Source of the DNA: Bacteroidota bacterium
GTDB taxonomy: Bacteria > Bacteroidota > Ignavibacteria > UBA10030 > F1-140-MAGs086
NCBI GenBank assembly: GCA_005792205.1
Contig: SXSO01000122.1
Span: 1 to 13,905 of the forward strand
Direction of reading: 5' to 3'
Length of the DNA: 13,905 nucleotides
In this document: positions 8,257 to 13,905 of the stretch, one piece after another
How positions within the stretch are numbered: the stretch's first letter is position 1
Layout of the letters: every line of letters starts with the position of its first letter
Made by a program: the position numbers and the translations under genes
The notes under the pieces: generated by a model
Seen by the model: only the letters and a program-made list of their open reading frames with translations
Database searches by the model: none
What the model was told of the DNA's origin: nothing

Positions 8257-8570
8257 TTTTTCTTTTTTACAAATTCATGTTGTCCGCAATATTTACTTCC
8301 TTCTTTTGCTTTGCGAATGCATCTTTTACCTTTTTTAGTGTATGCTGCACACTGTTGTTCTTCTTTTATTTGTTGAGGTGTTGCGGTTTCATTTTTTACG
8401 GTGTCAACTTTTTTTTGTTGTAACATTGAATCAATTTTTAAAAGCTTTTCTTCAATAACTTTCATTCTTTTTTCTAAAAGAAAAACTATTGAATCGGTTG
8501 TTGTTTGCGAAAGTAAAGTTGTTGTAAATATAAAACTCAAAAAAAAATTAAATAACTTTTTTAATTTCAT
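8253..8570 (-). CDS. Small exported protein with DUF5763-like Cys/His motif
   Basis: This is a 105-residue protein. The ATG at 8570 is followed by KLKKLFNFFLSFIFTTTLLSQ, a good signal peptide, with cleavage likely near residue 22. A short predicted helix follows (FLLEKRMKVIEEKLLKIDSM). The C-terminal part has QCAAYTKKGKRC, then KAKEGSKYCGQH, that is CX9CX10CX2H. This fits the DUF5763 family, small proteins of Bacteroidetes-like bacteria with a presumed zinc-binding knuckle; no function is established. An ATG at 8627 in the same frame would add 19 residues but bury the signal sequence and deepen the overlap with mqnC, so 8570 is preferred. It overlaps the end of mqnC by 23 bases, and the pabB frame begins at its stop codon. 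Its place between two biosynthetic genes suggests cotranscription more than shared function. Confidence 0.75.
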   Translation of the reverse strand: MKLKKLFNFFLSFIFTTTLLSQTTTDSIVFLLEKRMKVIEEKLLKIDSMLQQKKVDTVKNETATPQQIKEEQQCAAYTKKGKRCIRKAKEGSKYCGQHEFVKKKK

Positions 8571-9639
8571 AAGTTTTGATAATATCATAAAGTGTTGTTC
8601 TTTGTTGAGGAATAAATCCTGAATCATAGATTAAATCAACAACTTCTTCAGTATTGGTTTTATTGATGAAATTTGCTGCTGCATGAACATTCTCTTCAAG
8701 TAAAGTTCCACCAAAATCATCTGCTCCAAAGTGAAGTGCAATTTGTCCAGTTTTTTTTCCTTCTGAAAACCATGATGCTTGAATGTGTTGAAAATTGTCT
8801 AAATAAATTCGTGAAAGTGCAATGATTTGTAAATAGCGATATGACGACGCATAATGTGGAATAATTTTTTCAAGAGGCGTATTTCCTGGTTTAAAACTCC
8901 ATGGAATAAATGCAGTAAAACCAAAATATTCATCTTGAAGTTTGCGAATGTTTTCAAAATGAATCAAAATATCTTCGTCAGTTTCAATGTGACCATACAT
9001 CATTGTTGCTGTTGTTTTGTACCCAATTTTATGTGCTTCTCTCATTACATTTAGCCAATCTTCTGAGCTTCCTTTTTTACTTGAAATTTTTTTTTTCACT
9101 TTATCAGAAAGAATTTCTGCACCACCTCCAGGAATTGTTCGAAGCCCAACATTCCAAAGTTCTTGCAACACTTCACTGATTGTAAGTTTGGAAACTTCTG
9201 ACATAATAATTATTTCTGATGTTGAAAAAAAATGTGGATGAATTTCAGGAATTTCTTTCACAGTTCTTTCAATCATTTCAAGATAGTATTCAAAATTGAG
9301 TTTTGGGTTTACTCCTCCTTGAAGTAAAATTGTTGTAACTCCTTTTGTTGCTGATTCTTTAAATTTTTGAATCATATAATCAGCTGAATGGGTGTATTCA
9401 CCGTGTTCTCCTTCATGACGATAGAATGCACAAAAAACACAATCAATATTACAAATATTTGTATAATTTGGATTTGAATCAATTACAAAAGTTACATTTG
9501 CATTTGAGTTTTTTTTTAAACGAATTTCATTTGCTAAACTTCCAAGTTCAAGAAGTTCTGCATTTTGTAGAAGTTCTAATCCTTCATGTTGAGAAATTCT
9601 ATTTCCATTTTTTATTTTTTGATAAATATCAGATAACAT
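8548..9639 (-). CDS. mqnC: Cyclic dehypoxanthinylfutalosine synthase MqnC (radical SAM)
   Basis: This 363-residue radical SAM enzyme closes dehypoxanthine futalosine to its cyclic form in the futalosine route to menaquinone. The [4Fe-4S] ligands are in NICNIDCVFCAFYR (C63, C67, C70; CX3CX2C). Other MqnC features are TTILLQGGVNPKLNFEYY, PGGGAEILSDKVKKKIS, TTATMMYGHIETDED, GFTAFIPWSFKPGNTPL, HIQASWFSEGKKTGQ and LHFGADDFGGTLLEENV. The GFTAFIPW and HIQASW blocks separate it from MqnE and from CofG/CofH. The length is normal. The ATG start has only an A-rich leader with no clear Shine-Dalgarno. It is the first gene of the minus-strand run and is preceded by a 282-base spacer. No other mqn gene is in the window, so the pathway genes are dispersed. 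Confidence 0.93.
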   Translation of the reverse strand: MLSDIYQKIKNGNRISQHEGLELLQNAELLELGSLANEIRLKKNSNANVTFVIDSNPNYTNICNIDCVFCAFYRHEGEHGEYTHSADYMIQKFKESATKGVTTILLQGGVNPKLNFEYYLEMIERTVKEIPEIHPHFFSTSEIIIMSEVSKLTISEVLQELWNVGLRTIPGGGAEILSDKVKKKISSKKGSSEDWLNVMREAHKIGYKTTATMMYGHIETDEDILIHFENIRKLQDEYFGFTAFIPWSFKPGNTPLEKIIPHYASSYRYLQIIALSRIYLDNFQHIQASWFSEGKKTGQIALHFGADDFGGTLLEENVHAAANFINKTNTEEVVDLIYDSGFIPQQRTTLYDIIKTYEIKKVI

Positions 9640-9785
9640 ATTTTTTTTATTTAACTACTTATAGTCATCACTTATTGCTAATAATAAATTTGGTTAAAAT
9701 ATAATGAAAAAAATTTCCAAAGTTTTTGAAATTAAAATAAAATAAGAAAGATTATTTATTGTATAATTGATTCATTGAAAGCGAG

Positions 9786-9868
9786 TATTCATCAATAGTA
9801 TGTGTTAAATTGTAGTATGTAGTATATTCACGAAACAATTATTTATCAATATCTTATATTGATGAATA
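9786..9868. repeat. Perfect 12-bp inverted repeat flanking a 59-bp core
   Basis: TATTCATCAATA (9786-9797) is the exact reverse complement of TATTGATGAATA (9857-9868). The 59 bases between hold the TAGTAT repeats. The function is unknown; a regulator site or a competing RNA fold is possible. Confidence 0.7.
9841..9867. other. Local hairpin upstream of mqnC
   Basis: ATCAATAT (9845-9852) pairs with ATATTGAT (9856-9863) around a three-base loop CTT, and the stem extends by four more pairs including one G-T wobble. The right arm overlaps the right half of the 12-bp inverted repeat, so the two folds exclude each other. No U-tract follows on the minus strand, and no gene points at it on the plus strand, so it is not called a terminator. 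Confidence 0.5.
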
Positions 9869-9921
9869 GAAGTAAAGTTTTTTTTCAACTTGATAAATTT
9901 GTTTGAATTGATTTTATATTT

Positions 9922-10491
9922 TTACATAAAATAAAGATAATAAATCCAATATAAAATAGGAAATAAAATGCCAATCACAGTTAAATATGCTCCACGTCCA
10001 GTAATTCCCGTTTTTCCCTTCAAAACAAAAATTCCTGTAATTGCAACGAATATTAAACTAAATGCATATAAGTCAGCAATATATGTCCAAATTCCTTTTG
10101 GAGAATTGAGATGCAGTTGATTCATTTCATACAATACTTTTCGTTCGTGAGTTTCTTCTACAATTACATTTCCAGTTGGTAAATCAATTGCGTATTCCTT
10201 TTCTTCAAAAAAAATTTGAAATGTAAATGAATCTGGACGAAAAAAATTTTGTGGTGTTTCACTTATTTTAAGTGACGAAAGTGAAATCTCCAAAATTTTT
10301 TTTGTTGGTAAAGTATACTGAATTGGTGAAATAGAAAAAGTATTTTCTTTTTTCACATAATTTGGATTCCAATCTTGGATATGATTTACAGCAATTCCTG
10401 AAACTCCATAAACAATTGTAAGTCCAACAATCAAATATCCAATATCGCGATGAAGAATATTATTCCATTTCCGAAATGGAAATTTTTTCAT
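9922..10491 (-). CDS. PepSY-associated membrane protein (PepSY_TM-like)
   Basis: This is a 189-residue membrane protein with three hydrophobic helices at about 17-33, 136-157 and 166-187. The first helix begins ILHRDIGYLIVG and ends SGIAVNHIQDWNPNY; a periplasmic domain of about 95 residues follows. The next helix is preceded by MNQLHLNSPKGIWTYIADLY, and the C-terminus carries LKGKTGITGRG. This HR...NH...DWNP...LH pattern is that of the PepSY-associated TM family. Larger relatives occur beside iron or copper uptake genes and some act in siderophore iron reduction. The role of this short form is unknown; H14, H37 and H127 could bind haem or metal, which is inference. The ATG start overlaps the DUF4920 stop as ATGA (10488-10491), with GGAGAAGG about 12 bases upstream. 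Confidence 0.8.
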   Translation of the reverse strand: MKKFPFRKWNNILHRDIGYLIVGLTIVYGVSGIAVNHIQDWNPNYVKKENTFSISPIQYTLPTKKILEISLSSLKISETPQNFFRPDSFTFQIFFEEKEYAIDLPTGNVIVEETHERKVLYEMNQLHLNSPKGIWTYIADLYAFSLIFVAITGIFVLKGKTGITGRGAYLTVIGILFPILYWIYYLYFM

Positions 10492-10943
10492 TTAATTTTA
10501 GCACCTTCTCCGAGAATTTTAATTACAGTTTTTCCACTTGTAATTTTTGATACATCAAATTTTTCATTGTGGTTTTCAGCACGTTTTTTTTCTATTTCAA
10601 TGACCTCTTCTTTTGTGTATTTTTTAACAGAAAAAGTTCCTTCTGCTAAAACATTTTTTCCTTTTGCACTTATTGGAAAAACAATTACTCTATCTTCAAC
10701 TTTGAATTTTATTGATTCAAAATCAAATTCGCCTGCTATTTCAATCCAACATCCGCGATTTTCACAGACATTTACAATTTTTCCTTCTACAAGAATTTTT
10801 TTACCGTCGTATTTTTCTGGATTTTTTATTAAGTCAGAAATTTTTGTTTTTTCTTTTATAGAAATTTTTTTGCCATATTTTTTTTGTCCTGCAAAAACTA
10901 TAATACTAAAAGCAAAAAATAAAATTAAAAATTTTGAGTACAT
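10488..10943 (-). CDS. Secreted DUF4920-family protein
   Basis: This 151-residue protein has an N-terminal signal peptide (KFLILFFAFSIIVFA) with probable cleavage near residue 18. The mature part resembles DUF4920, a small domain with OB-fold-like features: YGKKISIKEKTKISDLIK, NPEKYDGKKILVEGKI, the VCENRGCWIEIAG motif with C60 and C65, a strand around VEDRVIVFPISAKGK, and VLAEGTFSVKKYTKEEV. The CX4CW pair may bind metal or form a disulfide; no activity is established for the family. It is translationally coupled to the PepSY-type membrane protein downstream, so the two probably act together in the periplasm. The ATG start lacks a clear Shine-Dalgarno. Upstream are 83 non-coding bases and then the pentaheme cytochrome gene on the same strand, so it may belong to that transcript or have its own promoter in the gap. 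Confidence 0.8.
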   Translation of the reverse strand: MYSKFLILFFAFSIIVFAGQKKYGKKISIKEKTKISDLIKNPEKYDGKKILVEGKIVNVCENRGCWIEIAGEFDFESIKFKVEDRVIVFPISAKGKNVLAEGTFSVKKYTKEEVIEIEKKRAENHNEKFDVSKITSGKTVIKILGEGAKIK

Positions 10944-11026
10944 ATTTTTAAAAGGTATTTAAGTGAATAAAATATTTTTGTAAAATCATAGAAAGAAATT
11001 TTTTAACGATAAACTTTTTGTTGTGT

Positions 11027-12313
11027 TCAATTTGTAATAGTAATTTGTTTTTCAACGTTTGCCATTTCAAAAGTTGGAATTTCATTCAGATATTGATGAG
11101 CATTTAAACTTCTAAAAATTTTTGGAGCAAATGGACGAATCAAAAGTCGTGATTTGATAGTCCAAGTTCCAGTTGAATTAAATTTAACTTTATATTTACT
11201 CTCTCTTGTTTCAAATGGTTTTAGAGAGTTATTGATTAGCGAATCTAAATCAAACACACTTGATTCAATTCCGTTTTTTAAAAATTTTCCTGAAAACAAA
11301 GTTAAGTGATTGCTTGCAATTAAGTCCTTATTTTGATCCAAATTTCCTGAACGAAAAATTGTATCATTATTTTTCCACACAGTAATTTCAATCCACATTT
11401 CACGAGATGGAAAAACTGCTGATGGTAAATTATGTCCTGTTTTATCGTTTATAGTTTTTGTAATAATTTCAGTTGAATCAGTTGTATTTGCAGTTTGAGG
11501 AACAATCAAACTGAATGTCGCAGAATTTTTTAGAAGTGAATCTATGAGTCGTTTTTGTTCTTCTCTATTTGGGAGATTTGATATTGCAACATCAACTCCA
11601 ATGAATGTATGTCTATGTAAATTATCTCTAATTGGGCCATTAATTGCTGCTTTTCCCGTATAAGTTTCCATATGACACTTTTGACATTCTACAGACATTG
11701 CTCCATATTGACTACGTTGCCATTCAGTAAAAGTTATTTCTGCTTCAATTCCATTTGAAACTAAATCATGACATTCTCTACACAATTCCGAAGAAGAAAA
11801 TGATGCGTCATAAACATTTTCATGATAAGAATTTGAAACCGGATTTTGAATTCCACCATATTTTTTATTTCCAGGAGAAATGTTGTATTGAGTTACATCA
11901 TAAGTTGAATTGTGCGGAGAACGAAGTGTATGACAAAAATCGCAAGTAACTCCTTCTTGTACAAGTGGCGGAAGTTCGTCAATTGAAAAAACTTTTTTTG
12001 TGTTTCCAGTAAGATATGCTATTGGAGAGTGACATTGAAAACAAAATGTTCCAAGTTCTCCGTTTGTAGAATTTTGAAGTTCATTATTTTTTAAGTTCCA
12101 AATTGGATCTTTTGAAGAATATGCATGCATTGAACCACTCCATTCATCATAATATTGCGGATGGCAAGATTTACAATCTTCTGCTGATTTAAAATCAGTG
12201 AGCGAAAATTTTGTTGTATCATTTGGTGGAGTTATAGGATGTGGAGTTTTAGTGCATCCAACGAAAAAAAATATAACTCCCGAAAATAGAAAAAAAATTA
12301 TTTTTTGTTTCAT
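11027..12313 (-). CDS. Pentaheme c-type cytochrome lipoprotein (cytochrome c554-like)
   Basis: This 428-residue protein has a lipoprotein signal: a hydrophobic stretch ending FFFVGC, with the lipidated Cys at 20. Five CXXCH haem sites follow: CKSCH (47-51), CFQCH (91-95), CDFCH (124-128), CRECH (178-182) and CQKCH (210-214). The segment YDEWSGSMHAYSS after the first site, and KTGHNLPSA (291-299) later, are typical of the cytochrome c554 family, whose N-terminal haem part is followed by a beta-rich domain. Here that domain is about 260-428. H62, H233, H235 and H294 are candidate distal haem ligands. It is probably anchored in the outer or inner membrane and relays electrons in the envelope; donor and acceptor are unknown. 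It starts with ATG three bases after the stop of the haem-propeller gene, so the pair is cotranscribed. No catalytic signature for a known hydroxylamine or nitrite enzyme was recognised. Confidence 0.88.
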   Translation of the reverse strand: MKQKIIFFLFSGVIFFFVGCTKTPHPITPPNDTTKFSLTDFKSAEDCKSCHPQYYDEWSGSMHAYSSKDPIWNLKNNELQNSTNGELGTFCFQCHSPIAYLTGNTKKVFSIDELPPLVQEGVTCDFCHTLRSPHNSTYDVTQYNISPGNKKYGGIQNPVSNSYHENVYDASFSSSELCRECHDLVSNGIEAEITFTEWQRSQYGAMSVECQKCHMETYTGKAAINGPIRDNLHRHTFIGVDVAISNLPNREEQKRLIDSLLKNSATFSLIVPQTANTTDSTEIITKTINDKTGHNLPSAVFPSREMWIEITVWKNNDTIFRSGNLDQNKDLIASNHLTLFSGKFLKNGIESSVFDLDSLINNSLKPFETRESKYKVKFNSTGTWTIKSRLLIRPFAPKIFRSLNAHQYLNEIPTFEMANVEKQITITN

Positions 12314-12316
12314 AGA

Positions 12317-13905
12317 TTATTTTAAAACAGAAATTCCAGTTGGCATTTTTCCAACTTCAATATGTTTTTCAATTTGCAAAGTTGATTTATTTATAACAAG
12401 TAAATTTCCAATAAATTCTAAATTATATTTTGGAATAAAATTATGACTTGTATTTTCATTACTTACAAAAATATAATTTTCTGAAACATCGCATCCGTGT
12501 GGATAATCAAATAGAGAAGGATTTGTAACTGTTTGAATATGTCCAATCATTTGAGTATGAATTGCAGAAAGTGAATTTCCCAAACGATTTGTTACATAAA
12601 TATAATCTCCATTTTGAGAAAACTGCAAATGCCACGGTTCGTTTCCAACACTAAACGAATCTTTCAAAGTATAATCACTTGTCTGAAAAGTTCTTACTTC
12701 ATTTTTTTTTGAACAAGTTACAGCAATTAGTTCATCATTTGGAGAAACAGCAATTTCCATCGGTTGATAATTTGAAGTACCAATTGGTGGAACATCATAT
12801 GCAAGTGGAATTGTTGCAATCACGTCATCATTTGCAACATCAATTACAGAAATATTATCTGACATCATATTTGCAACATAAAGTTTTGTTCCCGCATTAT
12901 TCATTCTAATTCCGTGAGGCATATTTCCAACAGTGATTTGATTTGTAACAGTCATTGTGTTTGTATTTACAACAAAAATTTTTTTTATATCGCCAATCAT
13001 AAATTGAGAAACATAAAGTTTATTTCCATCAGGAGTTAATGCAAGAAGAGCAGGTGAACCATCAATTTCAACTGTTCCAATTAGCGAATCATTTCTACTA
13101 TCAAACTTCCAAATTTCACCGCTGTTTATTAAAGACACATACCAATAATTTCCTTTTGCAACAATAAAATGTGGGCTCTCTAAAATACTTTTATTTCCAA
13201 CTTTTATGAAACGAGTGATAAGCATTTTATCTATGTCAATCACTGCAACTTCATCATCATTTTGATTCGGAACATAAACTTTATGAATTGAATTTGTAAA
13301 AGGAATTTCTCCATTGTCATTTTTTGTTCCATCATTTATCCACATTTTTAAAAACTCAATTTCATAAGAATGAATTGGTTTTTCAATTTGTGGATGATTT
13401 TTTCTTAAAGAAATTCCTTCAAAAAGATTTACAACTAAACTTTTATCACTTCTAAATGGAATTACAACTGCACCCAAATTTGAACCATTCATAACATTTT
13501 CCCATGATGAGAGATTTAAATTTGCAGAGTTTGAAATTGAATTATGGCATCCACTTGTTGCACAACTGCGATTAAAAATTTTTTGAATATGATTTGAATA
13601 TGAAATTTGAGAAGGCATTTGTGCAAACACTACCTTAATTATATGATTACTTGTTACATTGTAAAACGTATAAGATGATAAAGAATCTGCAATATAGTTT
13701 TCATCAATAATTATACTATCAACATAGTAACCGTTATTTGCAGTAAAAGTAAATTTTTGGTTTGCATTTTCTTTTACATTTACATTTCCATTTGGAATTA
13801 TATTCCCGTTTCCACTTATAGTTGTAGAGATTGTATATGTTGTTGAATTATTTATATTTTCTTTGCAGTTAAAATTAAGTATTGAAACGATAAATATTAT
13901 AAAAC
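12317..13905 (-). CDS. Exported haem-binding YVTN beta-propeller protein with InlB-B-like repeat (5' partial)
   Basis: At least 528 residues are encoded and the start lies beyond the right edge. The visible N-terminus is FIIFIVSILNFNCKEN, the end of a signal peptide, with a possible lipobox Cys at base 13867. Next comes an InlB-B-like repeat: ISGNGNIIPNGNVNVKEN, FTFTANNGYYVDSIIID and YTFYNVTSNHIIKVVFA. Then comes a cytochrome c-like domain with IFNRSCATSGCHN, a CX4CH haem site, ending in IEFLKMWINDGT. The last 330 residues form about seven YVTN-type propeller blades, for example NKLYVSQFMIG, TKLYVANMMSDNISVIDV and DYIYVTNRLGNSLSAI, with repeated SVGNEPW- and TVGNMPHG-like turns. A GTG at 13630 could be mistaken for the start, but it falls at the junction of the repeat and haem domains and the frame is open to the window end. 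Its place just before the pentaheme cytochrome suggests joint electron transfer or substrate binding; the ligand is unknown. Confidence 0.88.
   Translation of the reverse strand, partial: FIIFIVSILNFNCKENINNSTTYTISTTISGNGNIIPNGNVNVKENANQKFTFTANNGYYVDSIIIDENYIADSLSSYTFYNVTSNHIIKVVFAQMPSQISYSNHIQKIFNRSCATSGCHNSISNSANLNLSSWENVMNGSNLGAVVIPFRSDKSLVVNLFEGISLRKNHPQIEKPIHSYEIEFLKMWINDGTKNDNGEIPFTNSIHKVYVPNQNDDEVAVIDIDKMLITRFIKVGNKSILESPHFIVAKGNYWYVSLINSGEIWKFDSRNDSLIGTVEIDGSPALLALTPDGNKLYVSQFMIGDIKKIFVVNTNTMTVTNQITVGNMPHGIRMNNAGTKLYVANMMSDNISVIDVANDDVIATIPLAYDVPPIGTSNYQPMEIAVSPNDELIAVTCSKKNEVRTFQTSDYTLKDSFSVGNEPWHLQFSQNGDYIYVTNRLGNSLSAIHTQMIGHIQTVTNPSLFDYPHGCDVSENYIFVSNENTSHNFIPKYNLEFIGNLLVINKSTLQIEKHIEVGKMPTGISVLK

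Larger units (their letters stand above)
9640..9921. other. Intergenic region upstream of mqnC
   Basis: No credible coding frame or RNA gene is visible in these 282 very AT-rich bases. They separate the end of the PepSY-type gene (9922) from the start of mqnC (9639), so they should hold the 3' end of one transcript and the promoter of the other. I could not pick out a convincing -35/-10 pair or Bacteroidetes-type promoter. The notable structures are inverted repeats (listed separately) and three copies of TAGTAT at 9796, 9813 and 9820. Confidence 0.6.

Noticed and set aside
8031..8277. A frameshift in pabB to explain its missing start
   Set aside because: The frame is open and shows the family pattern from about 8235 down to the stop at 6919; only the initiation codon is missing.
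8057..8338. A 93-codon open frame on the plus strand
   Set aside because: It is antisense to the true N-terminal part of pabB and to the end of the DUF5763 gene, and has no recognisable features.
8253..8627. ATG at 8627 as the start of the DUF5763 protein
   Set aside because: It would place 19 residues ahead of a good signal peptide and overlap mqnC by 80 bases; ATG at 8570 gives a normal exported protein.
9841..9885. Hairpin followed by T8 read as a plus-strand terminator
   Set aside because: No plus-strand gene lies upstream, the T-run starts about ten bases after the stem, and the stem is almost all A/T.
10450..10962. A 170-codon open frame on the plus strand
   Set aside because: It lies wholly opposite the DUF4920 and PepSY-type genes, both of which have recognisable family motifs, and its translation resembles nothing.
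12317..13630. GTG at 13630 as the start of the haem-propeller protein
   Set aside because: The frame continues upstream through an InlB-B-like repeat and a signal-peptide end; starting here would leave the haem domain without export.
1..13905. CRISPR array, insertion sequence or tRNA
   Set aside because: No regularly spaced repeats, transposase-like frames with terminal repeats, or cloverleaf-like sequences were seen; the many A/T homopolymers reflect base composition.

Overview
The window is a very AT-rich bacterial chromosome segment with short spacers and homopolymer A/T runs in nearly every gene. The gene content suggests a Gram-negative, menaquinone-using, respiring bacterium of the Fibrobacteres-Chlorobi-Bacteroidetes group, perhaps Ignavibacteria- or Kapabacteria-like. 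The pointers are a futalosine-pathway MqnC, a DUF5763 exported protein, a DUF4920 protein with a PepSY-type membrane protein, lipoprotein multiheme cytochromes, and few clear Shine-Dalgarno sequences. The phylum assignment is inference. No mobile element, CRISPR array, tRNA or rRNA is visible.

Layout. Bases 1-213 (+) are the 3' end of typA/bipA. It converges on a long minus-strand gene run, and a perfect palindrome at 215-246 looks like a shared bidirectional terminator. The run reads from 9639 down to 281: mqnC, a small exported DUF5763 protein, pabB, pabC, a GT-C-type membrane glycosyltransferase, a DPM1-like GT2 glycosyltransferase, rodA and a Lon-family ATP-dependent protease. Neighbours overlap or are separated by at most 11 bases, so this is probably one transcript. 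It makes menaquinone and p-aminobenzoate (both from chorismate), a polyprenyl-linked sugar with its membrane transferase, and the cell-elongation glycan polymerase.

Bases 9640-9921 are non-coding. They must hold the start signals of mqnC, and they contain a perfect 12-bp inverted repeat plus a local hairpin. A second minus-strand group follows: a secreted DUF4920 protein (10488-10943) overlapping a three-helix PepSY-type membrane protein (9922-10491). Upstream of that, 11027-13905 encodes a pentaheme c-type cytochrome lipoprotein and, just before it, a large exported protein. The latter combines an N-terminal InlB-B-like repeat, a CX4CH haem domain and a seven-bladed YVTN beta-propeller, and runs off the right edge. 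Together these look like a cell-envelope electron-transfer or metal-handling module.

Two start sites need care. pabB has no ATG, GTG or TTG in frame before its conserved N-terminus, so it probably starts at a non-canonical ATA, ATT or ATC codon near 8256. The propeller protein clearly continues upstream of the GTG at 13630 and is incomplete here.
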